NCBI RefSeq assembly: GCF_000485595.1
Contig: NW_014577229.1
Location: 455,767-495,447, forward strand
Length of the DNA stretch: 39,681 nucleotides
Source: Priapulus caudatus
Lineage: Eukaryota; Priapulida; Priapulimorpha; Priapulimorphida; Priapulidae
Direction of reading: 5' to 3'
Below, piece by piece: positions 13,452-25,381 of this stretch; positions within the stretch are counted from its first letter, which is position 1; each line of letters starts with the position of its first letter. The notes under the pieces were generated by a model. The model had not been told where the DNA came from. It saw nothing but the letters and a program-made list of their open reading frames with translations, and ran no database searches. The position numbers and the translations under genes were made by a program.

Positions 13452-14121
13452 AGCCATGAAAATTGAGGTATGAGTTTACCATCCACCGCCCGCATGCCGT
13501 CAGAGCCACCGACGAAAATATTCATTATATCAAAAGTATTTCATTATTTTCATTTTTAAATCATTAAAACCCAAGTTGTCCATTCAGAGCGATTAAAACA
13601 TACATTACCAATACAAAAACGCTATAGGGCCTATTTACATCCTTCATTGGGTCCTGATCCCCCTCTGGCTCTTTGAGACCTTGGGTTTGGTTTTGGTTTA
13701 GGGAGCAAAAGCATGCTGACGTATCCTGAGTACATCGACTTACAGCTCGATCCCGAAAAACGTGAACAATGGGTTAACTACAAATATTAAATGAATAATG
13801 AAAAATGAAAAATGAAAAAAGCCTCTTCACTTTTCAAAATATCTCGGATGGTAAACTCATGGTAGTGTCTAAACGACCGGACACGGTTTCGGAGGCCTGA
13901 AAACTAAACAACCGGCTCTCTTCTCTGATTGGTCAGTTTCCGAACATAACAGAACAAATATATAATAAGACAATTTTTAATGAAAAAACATAAAGAAATA
14001 TATTTAATTCCGAACATAAACAAAAGTTACAGAACAAATAAATGAATACGGAACAAATAAATGCAGAAACAAATAAAATACAAAGAAATACAGAAAGCAG
14101 AGAAAAATAAAAACATCTTAT

Positions 14122-14184
14122 GGGGTTCGAACACGGTACCTTACCATCACGAAGCGAAAGCTCTACCGTTGAGCCACTGAAACC
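14122..14184 (-). repeat. tRNA-derived SINE head (A and B boxes)
   Basis: Read on the minus strand, TGGCTCAACGGTAGAGC makes a perfect D-arm and polymerase III A box, and TGTTCGAACCCC is a B box at the normal distance. The anticodon and T stems do not pair well and the acceptor stem is not closed. This fits a tRNA-derived SINE or decayed tRNA rather than a working tRNA gene. Confidence 0.55.
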
Positions 14185-14206
14185 AACTTAAAAGTCAGAG
14201 CTATAG

Positions 14207-14258
14207 ACCCTAACCCTAACCCAAACCCTAACCATAATCCTAACCCTATACCTAATTC
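14207..14258 (-). repeat. Interstitial telomeric repeat (CCCTAA)n, degenerate
   Basis: About eight CCCTAA-like units, several mutated, inside the 13876-14380 element. Confidence 0.8.
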
Positions 14259-14380
14259 TAAAAAGTAAAATAAAAATAAAATTTGCCAAAAATAATAAAA
14301 AATGAAATAGTGACAAAATTAGCCAATCAGAGAAGAGAGCCGGTTGTTTAGTTTTTAGAATACCGAAACCGGATCCGGTT

Positions 14381-14390
14381 NNNNNNNNNN
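14381..14390. other. Assembly gap (10 N)
   Basis: Ten N bases. AT-rich sequence lies to the left and extremely GC-rich sequence to the right, so the join is not proven. Confidence 1.
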
Positions 14391-17300
14391 CCGCCTTTCC
14401 CCCCGTGCGGCGAGCGGTGCTGTTTGCCCGAGCCGGCCCGCGGCTCCCCTTGTTTTCCCGGGTGCCGTGTGCCGCTTCGCTCCTTGCCGCCCCGCGTCGC
14501 GCCCGCTCGCTGCCCCTCCGCCGGCCTCATTCACGTTCCCATGCTGGCTGGCTGCCTGCTGCTGCTGCGGCTGCCTGCTGCTTAAGCTGAACTGCTGTTG
14601 CTCCCTCGCAGTTGGCGCGTGCCTGGGGTCCTCCTGCCTGCAGGCCGTGCCGCTCTCCGCTCGTGCCTTCCCTCGCGCGCGGCGGGCGGCGCTGCAGCGC
14701 GCGGCCGCCGCTCTCGGTCGGCGCCGCCGGGCTTCCGCGCACGGTCCTACGGGCGCGCGGCCGTCCCGACGGGCGCGAGCCAGCGCCGGCCTGCGGGCGC
14801 CGGGCGCCGGCGGCGCGCGTCGCCCGCTCGGCGCGGCCCCGCCGGTTCGCGCGTCCTGCTCCCGCGCGCTGGCTGTGTGCTCCGTGGCTCGGGTCGCGCT
14901 GGCGGGCGCGGTTGCACACACGCTCCGCGTCGCGGTTCGTGTCCGGTCGTTCGTTGTCCGGTCGTCGGCTGTCGCCCGTGAGGTCGCGTCTGCCGGTCGG
15001 CGGGCTGGTGTGTCCCCGGCCCCCGCTCCGAAGCAGCGGGCTCGGCGTACTCGCCCCGTCGTCGGCCCCGTCCGGCCACCGCTGTCGTCCCTCGGACCGC
15101 CCGGCGGTAGCGCGTCGGCGCGCCCCGCCCTGCGTGTCGTAGGCGGCTGCGGCCCTTGCTCGACAGCCCGCCTGTAGCACGGCGCAGCCTAAAAAAAAAC
15201 AGACCGCCCCGCTCTGCGCTCCTCGCCCGCCCCCCCACGCGACGAACCACTTCTCCGCTAAACAGCCGTGCTCACGCTTAAATTGATCGGCGGACTGCGA
15301 TCGTCCGTCGCTATCTCAGCGATTCCGGCTGCAATCGCCCCGCCGTTGCTAACGTCTCTCCGGATCGGATCCGCCCAGAGTATAACTGCACGGACAGCGG
15401 GCGGCCGATACCCATAGAGGGAAAACCTGCCCGGACGGGTGGCTCACGGCGGCCGCGGCCGCAAAAACCCCGGCTGCATACACGTCACGCCGACACCCAC
15501 CACCGCCCGCGCAGCTAGCTCACGTGATGCTCCCGCGTAAGACGCCCCCCACCCTCCTAGACAAATTCGTCTCATACCGCAGAAAACAGCAGCCCCCTAT
15601 CGAACGCCCGGCGCGTCGCGTCCCCGCTGGCCCGTTCGCTTGGCCGGTCCCCCTCAAAGGTGACGGGAGGAACGCCGCGACGCCGGTTCGGCCCGCCGAC
15701 TGTCCGCGCTGCCCTCCTTCCTAAGAGTCCCCGTGTCGCGCCCCGCCCCGAGCGCCGGCGGACGGCGCTGGTCCTTTTGGTCCCCCCGGTGTCCCTCGCT
15801 GTGTCGCCGTCGGCTCCCGTCGCGGCCTTTGCGGCAAGATGTGTGTTGGCGCGCGTGCGCGAGCCCTCCTCTGTGCCCCCCCGCGCTGCGTCGCGCCGCT
15901 CTGTGTCTATGTGTTTCGCGCCTCGCGCCGGGCGGGCGCGGTGCTCGCTGTGGTTTTTGCTCTGGCGGGGCCCGGCGCTCCTCTGCCGGCGCCCGCCCGC
16001 AGGCCGCGCCTGCCGGCGCTGGGGGCCGGCCGGCCGGGCTCGGCGGGCGGGGCGTGCGTGCCACCTGGTCGCCTGCGCTCCTCCTCCTCCCCTCCTCCCC
16101 GGCTCGGTCTCGCGCGGTTTCTCCTTGCCGCCTCTTCGCGCTCCTGTTCGTCCGGGGTTGCCTCGGCTTCGCCCGCGCTGTCCCTTCTTCCCCCGCCGTG
16201 CTCGCGCCACTGTCCCACGCCGACCTGTCGGGCGACCACCCGTCCCACGCGCCTCGTCCCGCGCCCCCCCCCCGTGCGTTAGTGGCCTCCCTGCCGCCCC
16301 TCTGCCGTCGTCTTGGCCGGTGTCTGGTGCCCGCGCGGCCCCCCCCCGTTCTCCCCGTCTACCCTCCCCCCGCTCTCGCCGCTCCTCCCCTCGCCCGCTG
16401 CGCGCGCCCTTGGTCTCCGTCATCTCCTGCTTCTCTTCGCTTGCTCCCTCCTTTCCTGCTGTCCCTCGGTCTGCCCTGGTGTCCGGGCCTGCCTCTTCTG
16501 CTGCTTGGGTGGGTGGTGCTTCTCCGTGGGCTCTGGTCGTCCTGGCACCCCCGTCCTCGGGGCCGGCGTCATCTCTCTCTCCTCTCACCTCGTCCTCGGC
16601 TCGCCCCGCTTTTGCGGCCCGTCTTGCCTCAGCGGGCGACCGGTGCCCTTGCCTTCCCGGCGAGCGCGGCGTTCCTTGTGCGTGGCTCTGCGCCACTACA
16701 GCGCGCCGGGCCGCGCCGCGGTCGTTCCCCTGGCCTGCCGCGTCGTTCCCCGCGCTGCTAGTTGGTTGCGGTTGTCCCCTTTCCTAGTGGCCGTTCCCGG
16801 GTCGCGTCTCTGGGCTTCTCGTGGCCCTCCCGCTCGTGCCCTGCGGCCGGTTGTTGGGCCTCCGGTGCCGCTGTGTTGCTGGGCCGTCGGCGCTCCGGGC
16901 CGGCCCGCGTTGGCCGGTCCGCCGCTGTGCGGTCGCGTGCCCTTCCCCTCGCTTGTTTCTCAGTTTCCGTGTGCTTGCCTCTCGCCGTGGCTTCTCCCCC
17001 CATGCCTGTCCCCGCCTCCCCCCCCGCTCGCCCCTCATCTCTTTTCTGCCGCCGCTTTGCGCGCGCCTCTCCGCTTTCGCCCCCGCCTAGCCTAGTTGGC
17101 GTTCAGCCGGCTTTTCTTGCTAATACTCTTCCTCCCTGCCGCCCTTTCCCCGGTCCGGGTCCCTCTTTCCGCCTCGCCACTGTTTTTTTCCCCTCCCGCT
17201 CCCCCGGGCCCGGCTCTGGTTGTCGGCCCCTTCGTTCCCTGTCCTCCCTTCCGCCCTTTCCTGTTCACCCCCCGTACTGCGTTTCCGCTCCTCGCCTTTC

Positions 17301-20300
17301 CCTTCCTCCGCGTTCCTTTCGTCGCCTGCTCCCCGGCCGTCTTCTCCCTCCGCTTTGCGTCGCTCAGCGTCGGCGCTGGTCGTCCGGTGCAGCGTGAGCC
17401 CCTCCGCCTGCCCCCTTGCCCGCCCGCCCTCCGGTCCCGCTTTCTCCCGTGCCTCTCCGCCCCTCTCCCTATTTTTCCGTTCTTCCGGTGGTTGGCCCTG
17501 CTCCCGTCTTCTTCCGGTTTCTGTCCTGCCTCCCGCACGCGACCCCTCTCGTGCGCTGCCCGCCGGCGGCATTCGGCTCCCCCTCCGGCGCACCCCCTTG
17601 CTCCCCGCCTCCCTTGCTGCCTCTCCTGGCCGTGGGCGTCGCTCGGCTTTATTTCCGCGGGGGGGCCCTGGATGGCCTTCCCGTTTCCGTGGTGGCGGGG
17701 GCGGCCCCTCTCGTCTTTCCTGACGCTGTGGTTTGCCGCGCTCTTTCTTTGTCTTCATCTCCTGTTCTCCCGGCTCCTAGTTTCTCCTCTCCCCCTTCTT
17801 TTTTTTTCTCCCGCCCTTGCCTTTTCCGATGGGGGGGGGCCCCTCGGGCGGCCCCGCCCCTTTCGTGGGCGCCCGTGCTCCCCCACCGCCCCCCGGCCAC
17901 CCCGCGATCGCTCCGCGCCGCGTGCTCTCCATGCCCGCCGGCCTTGTCCTCGTTGCCCTCCCCCTTCTGCCCGCCCCCCCCCCCCTCCCGCGGGCCTCGT
18001 TCGGTCCTGCCCCGCCCTTTCCGCTCCCCGCCCCTCCCCTGTGTCCGTCGTTCACTGGTCTCCTTTTCTACTGCCGCCCTCCTGCCCGGCATACACCGGT
18101 TCCCTCTCCGCGCTCTTTGCCTCCGTTTCTCCTTTGATTGTTATCCGGGTGCCTGCCTTTTCCCGCCGCGTTTCCCCCCCTTCCGGGTCCGTCGTTTGCA
18201 TGTCTCTCCCTGTCAGTCCTCTCGCGAACCCCCGTTCCCGAGGCCCCCCGCTTCGGTCCGCTCCTCTCTCCCGTGCGTCCCCGCCCGCCCCGTCTTGCCC
18301 CCTCCCCTGCCCTCCCCCCCCGTCCCCTGCCCCCTGCTCTCTCTCCTCCTCTTCTCGCGCTCGCTCTCTTCTCTCTCTCGTCCTCGCGCTCGCGCTCTCT
18401 CTCTAATCGCTCATCTCTGAGCTCTTCTTCCTCTCGCGCTCACTCTCGTCATTACTCCGGCGCGGTCTCCTGCCCCCTCTGTCCTTCTCCCCGCTCCTGC
18501 CTTCTCCCGCCGCTCCGTCCTCCCCCTCGGTCTTCTTCGCTCTTCTGCTCTTCTACGCGCTGCCGCGTGCCCCCTCCCCTCCCCCTCAGACCTCGCGCCG
18601 CCCTGGTCCTCATTCCCTCCCCGGTGGCGCGCCGCATAGGCCCTCCCGCGTCGCGGTCCCTGTTTCCGTCGTCCTGTGCCTGTCTTGTTTTCCTGGCCAG
18701 TGACCCTCACGTCCTTTACACCGTCCTCGCCGTTTCATCGTTCCCCATTCTCGCTGTGGTCCAGGGCTCCTTCGCTCTCCCTGGGGCGCCGCTATGGCGT
18801 TCGCGCGCCGTATCCTGGCCTCTCCAGCCGTCCCGTTCCGTCGGCCTCCGCCCCCGGGCATTTTCCCCCGTGGCGTTTGCGCCCCCTCTTCTCCCTGGCT
18901 GTGTGCTCCCTGCCCCGGTCACCGTCGCCAGCTTGTTTTTTTCTCCTTCCGCTACCTCTCCCCGTCGTGCTGCCCCGCGCCCTCTGCTGCGCGCCTCCTC
19001 CCTCGCATGTTGCGTGTTATGTCCCGCTCTCTCTCTCCGCTTTTCTCGCCTCTCGTCCGCTCCCCTCCCGCCTCCCCCTCCCCTCCCTTCCCCCTCCGCC
19101 CATCCCTCCCCCTCCCGCGCTCTTCCCCTTCCTCCCCTTGTTCCTTTTTCCATGTGTCCCCCTTCCATTGTTGTTCTTCCCTGGTGTCCCTCGCCTCCGC
19201 TGTCCCCTCTTTGCGTTCCTTGCCCCCCCCTGTTCCCGCCGCTCCCGCTCGCCCCGTCCCAGCCCCGCCGGCCCCTCCTTCCCCCCCGCTGGGCTTCCGC
19301 CTCTGCGCCCGACTGTCCTCCTTGCAGCCCGCGTGCTCCCCCCTTCTCCTAGGCTGCGCCCTGCTTGCCCCTTCCCCTTTTGGCCTGTGCTCTGATCGTC
19401 CGTCGGCCCCGCCCCCGCTCCCCGCCCTCGTGGAAAAAGCGTCCGTTCCCGTCCGTCCCGGCAAAGTGCCTTTACGCGCCCCCACATCGGCGCGGCTCCC
19501 AGATAGAGGTTGACCGCGCCCACACAGCCCTTCTCCCTACTCCTGACTTCCATCCCGTCCCCCGCCGTGGGCTGAGGTCCGGTCACGCTGCGTCGTTCGT
19601 TAGCCGCCCCTTTTTGCGGTTCGGCGTCGGGTTTCGGGTTCGGGTTCGGGTTCGGGTTCCCTCGCTCCTCTCCCGCTCTCCCTCGTGCACTTTCTTTCCA
19701 ACCCGCGTTCTTGTCTCGCCCTCTGGGCGCCCCCGCCCGCCCTCTTGGTTCGTTCGTCTGCCGGCGCCTAGGCCTCCCAGTCCCGCGTCGTCTCGCCCTC
19801 CTTCCGCATCCTGCTCCCCGGTCCCGTCGCCCCTCGCCCCCGTCCCTCCCCGTCCCCGTCCCACACGTCGGCTCGGGACCTCGTGCGTCGTGCTGACTTC
19901 TTCCGCCCCGTCGTCCGCCTTCTTTCTGGCCTCTTCTTCCGCCGTCAGCCCTGTCTCCCCCGCCTCGCTCGTGTTTGGCTCCCCTCCCGCCACCGTCTCC
20001 TCATTGCTTATCGTCGGTTCTCGTTCTTGTTCGCGTTCGGGGCCTCGCGACACACCATGACGGGTTTCCCCTTCCGGTTTATCGGCCGTGATCTCGCGTC
20101 CCCTCCTGTCCGCCCGCCCCCCCGGCCGGCCTCGCATCGCCTGGTTCCCCCGCGTGGGCCCGTCTGGATTTTGTGCGGCGCGCCCGTCTGCGTGCCTGCC
20201 CTCGGCGCGGTTTGCGTGGTGCCGTTTTCCGAGCCTCGCCCCTTCTACACCTGGGTATTCTTTCTGCCCCGCCCCTTACTTGCCGGGCTCTGCTTGCCCG

Positions 20301-21890
20301 GCTTCACTACTGTCTCCTCCCCTAGACTGTTTCCCCTCCCTCCGCGCGGCGGTTGTTCCCCGAGGCCACTTGCGCACGTCGCCGCGCGGCGCCTCTCCTG
20401 GCGGCGCATCTTTCTGTGCCGCTTGTGAACATACTTCGGTTTAGCCAGCGCGAGAACTTCACCGCCCCCTTGTGCGGGCAGCTGCGCCGTTTGCCGCTCG
20501 GCCCCTCTGCGCCGTTGCGGACTGCGTCCCAGTCCCCCGGTCCCCCGCCCTGGCGGCTCGCCCCTTCGCACGCTACGTCCTTCGCCTTTTATGATCCCCG
20601 GTTATCTTCGTTTCCTCCCGAGCTCCTTCGTGCCTCCCTCGTCCTATTGGAAGGGGTGGCTGGGTGTGCTTGTGTTCCGTTTCCCGCTCGTGCGGCGCGC
20701 CGTTTCGTGTTTCGCCTCCCGCCCTGCTTTCGCGTTCTCGATCTCTGCCCACCGCCCGCCGCCCCCGCCGCGCGCGATGCTTCTGCCGCCAGTTCCTCAC
20801 GCACCCCCCCATCGCGGCCGCTTTGTCCCCGCGTGCTCTCCTCGCTGGTTTGGGTTACCTTCTGTCCCTCGCCCCTTCCTACCGGTCCGTGTCCGCCTCG
20901 CCGTTGACTCACTGGCCATCCCCCTCCCCCTACCTCTCCCCGCGCCTCCCTACCCTCCATCTGCTCGCGGGGTCCTGGTCTCCCCCCAAGCTCTCTCATG
21001 GTGTCTGTTCGCCTGTGCCGTCGTCCCGCATCGTCCTAATCCCTCCTGTCTTACGCCTGGCTCGTCCCGCCTCACGGCCCCCCTACCTAGCACTCGGACC
21101 TCCGGCTCTTTTTCCTAATTATCCTATTGTCGGTTTTTCCCTTGCCGATTTGGCTCCGGGTCCGGTCCGCCGTCTCCTTCCTGTTCGATAGGCGCAGCAC
21201 CCCGCCTCGGCCTTTTTGTGGAACGCCCATACGGCCGTTTCGCCGGGCTTCCGGTCCGGGCGTCCCTTTCGCTTTCCAATCCTTCCACGCGCCCCCGCTG
21301 GAGGCGGTGGCGCACGCTTTTCGCCTCCCGCCTTGGGCCCTCCCTTCCCGCTTTGCGCGTTTCGCTGCGCTCAGCCCCCTCCCCCTCCCGCCTCCCCCTC
21401 CCCCTCCCCCTCCCAGCGCCACCCCGGGGCTTCCCGCGCCCGCCGGCTCCCGTCCCATCCCGCCCCTGCGTTTCCTTCGTCCTCGTCGTCATTTCTCCTG
21501 GATGTTGGGCTGCCTGCCAGCGGTAAGCCAGGGTCGCCGCTTTTTTTTCATCTTCCCGTCCCGGTCCCCTGCCGGTCCGCCGCCTAGCTTGGATTGACAT
21601 GTGTTCTTGCGCTCTCCCTCGCCCCCTTCCGCCCCTTTTCCTTTCCCTCTGTCGCCCGGCCGTCTCCTGGTTCGCCCGCTGGCGCCCGTCTGCACCTGGT
21701 CGCCGGCTCGCATCCCTCCGTTTTTCTTCTTTTCATGTTTTCGTGTCTTTTCATCGTCTTTCTCTGTTTCCCCTTTTTTTTTCCTTCCGACCCCTATTTA
21801 GCTGCTTTCTCTTTCCCCCATAGTTTAATCCCCACCCTCCTTTTTCGCCCCTTCCCCCTTCCATTTTCTCGCTTTCCTCGGTTCGGGTCG
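14391..21890. other. 7.5-kb GC-rich, pyrimidine-biased domain, no gene recognised
   Basis: Composition changes abruptly at the gap: the plus strand becomes C- and T-rich with many CCCTCC, CGCC and TCCC words and few A or G runs. Stop codons are rare by composition alone, so long open frames appear in most frames of both strands. Their products are only Pro/Ser/Arg/Ala-rich low complexity with no domain. A less biased patch lies at about 15260-15600. I see no 18S, 5.8S or 28S rRNA core sequence. It could be a ribosomal DNA spacer, a satellite, or foreign or misjoined sequence. I cannot tell which. Confidence 0.6.
19633..19656 (+). repeat. (TTCGGG)4, telomere-variant repeat
   Basis: Four perfect TTCGGG units inside the GC-rich domain, one base different from the telomeric TTAGGG. 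Confidence 0.85.
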
Positions 21891-21948
21891 GTTCTGGGTT
21901 AGGGTTGAGGGTTCGGGTTCGAGGTTCGGGTTCGGGATTAGGGTTCTC
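21881..21948 (+). repeat. Mixed TTAGGG/TTCGGG interstitial telomeric tract
   Basis: Degenerate tract with GTTAGGGTTGAGGGTTCGGG followed by GGTTCGGGTTCGGGATTAGG. It marks the right edge of the GC-rich domain and directly precedes block A1. Confidence 0.85.
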
Positions 21949-22535
21949 AGTCTCTCTCGTATCCCACTCGTCTCTATCCTATCAGTACCAAAGCAAGACG
22001 GTAGTTACTATATATCGGCCGATAGATGGCGCTGCATCGACTACGGTGAATTTAAGGAGAAAAAAAATCGCGACGGTACCGTTGCAGGAGCAACAGCCAT
22101 TTATAAGTATTTTTGCATAATCGCACTTTGTAAAATCAACGTCGGGCGTGATATGTAACTTACTGGACCTATCGGTATTCACAGGACACTGCTCGCTAAC
22201 TAAAGGCTATTGATATCTATTCCCATACACCGGCCGCGGAGACCGGAGGGGGGGGGCGGGGAAGGGGGGGGGGGGTGTGCGGGATTCGGCCAGTCTGGGT
22301 TCGCTTTCTGCGCATTTATCGTCTCCCATTACCATCATCCATGAATAATTTCTTAATATGAAACTTCTAATTAACTAATAAATATACTTATTTTCATTCC
22401 TAAAAACAATACATCTCATTAAGCTTACTTAAACATTTACCTTACTCTATTTCCATATTTCTGTCCCACGTTTTTTTTTAATTATTTACATTTCATCGCC
22501 TCAGATGTGATGGTTAATGTGATGTTCCACCTGAT

Positions 22536-22760
22536 CTCTATAATATCAAGAGCTAATAAATACCTACAGGTAATTATTACTCTTGATAATATCAGGAGCG
22601 TACAATAGGATGAACATATTTGTCATTATACCCTCCCTGGATAATATAATATCCTATCTCTAATATAGAGATAGAGATATATCATAATATATATATAGTC
22701 CTCATCTCTATAGTATATATATGAGGTATAATCTAATACTCTATTAATATTAATTATAGA
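22536..22760. repeat. AT-rich short foldbacks within A1
   Basis: Inverted words CTCTATAATATCAAGAGC and CTCTTGATAATATCAGGAGC, followed by ATATAGAGATAGAGATAT-type palindromes. The same arrangement is in A2 at about 27885-28085. Confidence 0.6.
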
Positions 22761-23172
22761 GATGCAGTGGAATGGTTATGTTGTGAATGTTATGGTACTG
22801 GTCAGATAGGCTGTCTGTGTACGCAGCTTGAGGATAGATCTTACCTAATCAGTGATGGCTGTAATTTTCGGAGATTCAACGTTACATGTTAGAGAATAAA
22901 CTTACTGTAACGCTAATTTGTCTTGAGAGAGACTCTTTTGAAGAATCGTCAACCTGAAACAGATCATGATAAAACGGATTCAAGAGCAAGCGTATATGTA
23001 AAACGGTGCCAATGAGGGGGTCAATTGATAAAATCTATACCAGTAACCTAATACACAGGAGAGTTTCGTTAATCGAAATTGGCGGTCAGTGACTAACTAG
23101 CGCGTTAGTTGGTGGGTGTTTGCCCGGATAAGTGTTAAGTGCAACGAATTACATAATCCTGTTGCATAGATG

Positions 23173-23462
23173 CGGTGGCGTAGATGAGCGGGTGGCCCTG
23201 GGGGGGGGGGACAACGTGGGGCGCCCGCCACAAATTTCTGTGACGGCCCCAGGTCCCCAGCCACCCCACTGAAAATTCATGAGCTTGAGTAAAAAAGAAA
23301 TTTGAAATGATAAAACAGGTACGCGTTAGAACAGTAGGATACATACCAAAGAAGAGGGGTTCAAACCACATCTCGAGTAAAATTATATATTGTCCACCCC
23401 CCCACCACGAAAATGTAAGGCACACCAGTGCCCCCCCGCTGAAAAAATCCTAGCTACGCCAC
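23173..23462. mobile_element. MITE with GTGGCGTAG ends and target-site duplication
   Basis: The ends are inverted (GTGGCGTAG at the left, CTACGCCAC at the right) and the 290-bp element is flanked by identical TGCATAGATG at 23163-23172 and 23463-23472. The interior has long C and G runs near each end. The same insertion, with noise, sits in A2 (about 28511-28817), so it predates whatever copied the block. A similar end, GGGGCGTAGATAGCGG, opens a partial element at the end of the window. Confidence 0.8.
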
Positions 23463-24354
23463 TGCATAGATGACAAGTTAGTCTGGTAGCAATGTGGCGT
23501 ATTGTGATAGGGTGGTCACTATAGGGGCGGGGTCAGTACAAAACCGAAGAATATTTATCATTCCAACACCTGTAATGATATTTTCTAGATGACTGGATAA
23601 AAATCGTTACTTTATGCTTTCGTGAAGTTTGAGTTCTTATTTCTCACTCTCACGTACGCATCTCCCATCTTATCCTAATAATCGGATTTGAGTACTGCCA
23701 TGTGAGCATGGCTACTAAATTAACTTATTAAATGTAAATGCATTATCTTAAACTCATACTGTTTATTTAACATTAAATTGTTTTAAGTTATGAAGTGACC
23801 TAATTGGCTACAACCATATCCTATCCCTTTGTAGCTTTAAAAAAAATTGTAGCTTAAATATTACCCGGACCCTTGGAAATGGCTGAGTTGGTAGAGAATC
23901 CAATAAAATCCTGCTAACTCCAACATGCAGGCGTGTCTAAAGCGGAGAATTCGCTCGCAAATTTCGTCAGAAAATATATAGTTTCTAGCTTTGGGTTTAG
24001 AGGTGACAGTCAGTAGGTGAAAGCCACGGCTATAGGCAATCACACTTAAATATAACAACTATGTTAATTTCACTCTACCTCACATCGTTTACGTTTCCAA
24101 CTCTTCTTCCCTTAGCGCCTACGGCAGCAAACAGCTTTCACGTTGCCCCCACAACCCTCCCATTACCGCTGTAGTGCCACTAAAGCTATACTGACTGTAA
24201 TGCAATTAAATGTTACAACCTCAACAACATAGGTTAACTACGTGCAGGTCCCATTGTTAACGAGTTCGTGTTCCCTCTCCCACTTCCCGTGCTGCTAAAA
24301 ATAATGAGCCGTCCCTAAAGTCATAGACGTCCCGCGAGAATATGGCTATGGGGT

Positions 24355-24376
24355 ATATATATATATATATATATAA
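24355..24376. repeat. (AT)n microsatellite
   Basis: A TA dinucleotide run. Corresponding runs occur in the two related segments at about 26518-26565 and 29848-29870. Confidence 0.85.
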
Positions 24377-24670
24377 TCCGTACTGTTGGCGGAAGATCAC
24401 TAGAATAACCCAAGAGAGAGGCAGGCAGTCGGGACGTAATTTAATGCTAGTTTAATCTTAAAAAATTATTAATTAAAGCATTAATTAACCGCAATTTCTT
24501 TTCACGGTGTGAACTGAGACTCGGGGTGGGGGAGACGGTGATAACGTGGATTGTGTGGAGATACCTTTTATGTTTGCCTACAGATTTATATAATGTACAT
24601 TGTACAGTGATACAATATACATATAAAATACTTTTAACAACTTGTGTTCATCAGAGCTAAATTGTGCATG

Positions 24671-24746
24671 ATTTTATTTCCAGATCACACACGCACGCAC
24701 GCACGCACGCACGCACGCACACATACCCGTAATCTGGAAATAAAAG
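24671..24746. repeat. (ACGC)n microsatellite inside a small inverted repeat
   Basis: The tetranucleotide ACGC run (about 24688-24720) is flanked by the inverted words ATTTTATTTCCAGAT and ATCTGGAAATAAAA, so it is the loop of a short foldback. Confidence 0.75.
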
Positions 24747-25089
24747 CATTAAAAATAAAAGGAACTTGAATTAAGAAATAATAAATATCTTCTTAGCACA
24801 TATTAGTCTTTGGAAAGGAAAATAAAGTTAATCTGTCACAGTTAGATCCATAATTAAGTTATTTAATATCTAAATTATAATATAGCGATTTCCAATTCCA
24901 GGAAAGTTTTGCTGTCGCGCTCTCATACCAGCGGTGCCCGGCCACCCCACCCCCTACATATGTAATAATGAACATGTATGCACCCTGGCACGCAGCTGAA
25001 AGTGAAACAATCAATAATGCACTCGCTCCTCCCCCCTACTTCAATCAGTGCCGCCCAGCCAGCGGGCACCTACGCAGCCAGGTTGTGCA

Positions 25090-25112
25090 TAGCTCTAGTA
25101 CTATAGCCCGCG
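25090..25112. repeat. Copy of the TAGCTCTAGTACTATAGCCC foldback end
   Basis: The same word forms the arms of the foldback at 1675-1786. No matching inverted partner is obvious here, so this looks like a solo or truncated end. Confidence 0.55.
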
Positions 25113-25381
25113 TACAATTGCCGCAGACCTGCCACATACAAAAACTTTTTTTTTAAATCGGGAAGGTCAATAAAAATGTTTGTGTCGGCCCCTTTTTGGC
25201 GGGTCGGTCGGGTGAGGGCAAACAACAACATTTTTATTATGGCCTCAGTTTGGTAAATTCTTTATTTCCTGTGCGGCGATTATCTAGTCGCCCCGCCGGA
25301 CCAGCTGACACGAGCAAGCAGTCGCCCGGTCGATTTTCTAATCGCCACTGGCGACTGGGCGACCGCTAGTTTCTCACGCTG

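Larger units (their letters stand above)
13876..14380. repeat. Foldback element with about 60-bp inverted ends, cut by a gap
   Basis: The left end (about 13876-13934) and right end (about 14318-14380) are inverted copies sharing ACTAAACAACCGGCTCTC and TCTTCTCTGATTGG. The interior is A-rich and holds a tRNA-like segment and a telomeric-type run. The right end runs straight into the N gap at 14381, so the outer boundary is unknown. Confidence 0.7.
21985..24540 (+). repeat. Large direct repeat, copy A1
   Basis: This block aligns in order with 27430-30120. Shared stretches include AGATGGCGCTG, AATATCAGGAGCGTA, CTAACTAGCGCGTTAGT, ATGGCTACTAAATTAACTTA and AATCCAATAAAATCCTGCTA. Differences are mostly small insertions scattered everywhere. 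No conserved coding exon was recognised. Both copies start just after a TTAGGG tract. Confidence 0.85.

Noticed and set aside
14405-21600. Many long open frames of 100-436 codons on both strands
   Set aside because: They overlap in several frames at once, are Pro/Ser/Arg/Ala-rich without any domain, and result from few stop codons in GC-rich sequence.
14391-21890. Ribosomal RNA gene
   Set aside because: No conserved 18S, 5.8S or 28S core words seen. A spacer origin remains only a hypothesis.
23880-23945. tRNA-like A box TGGCTGAGTTGGTAGAG
   Set aside because: No B box or cloverleaf follows, so neither a tRNA nor a SINE is supported.
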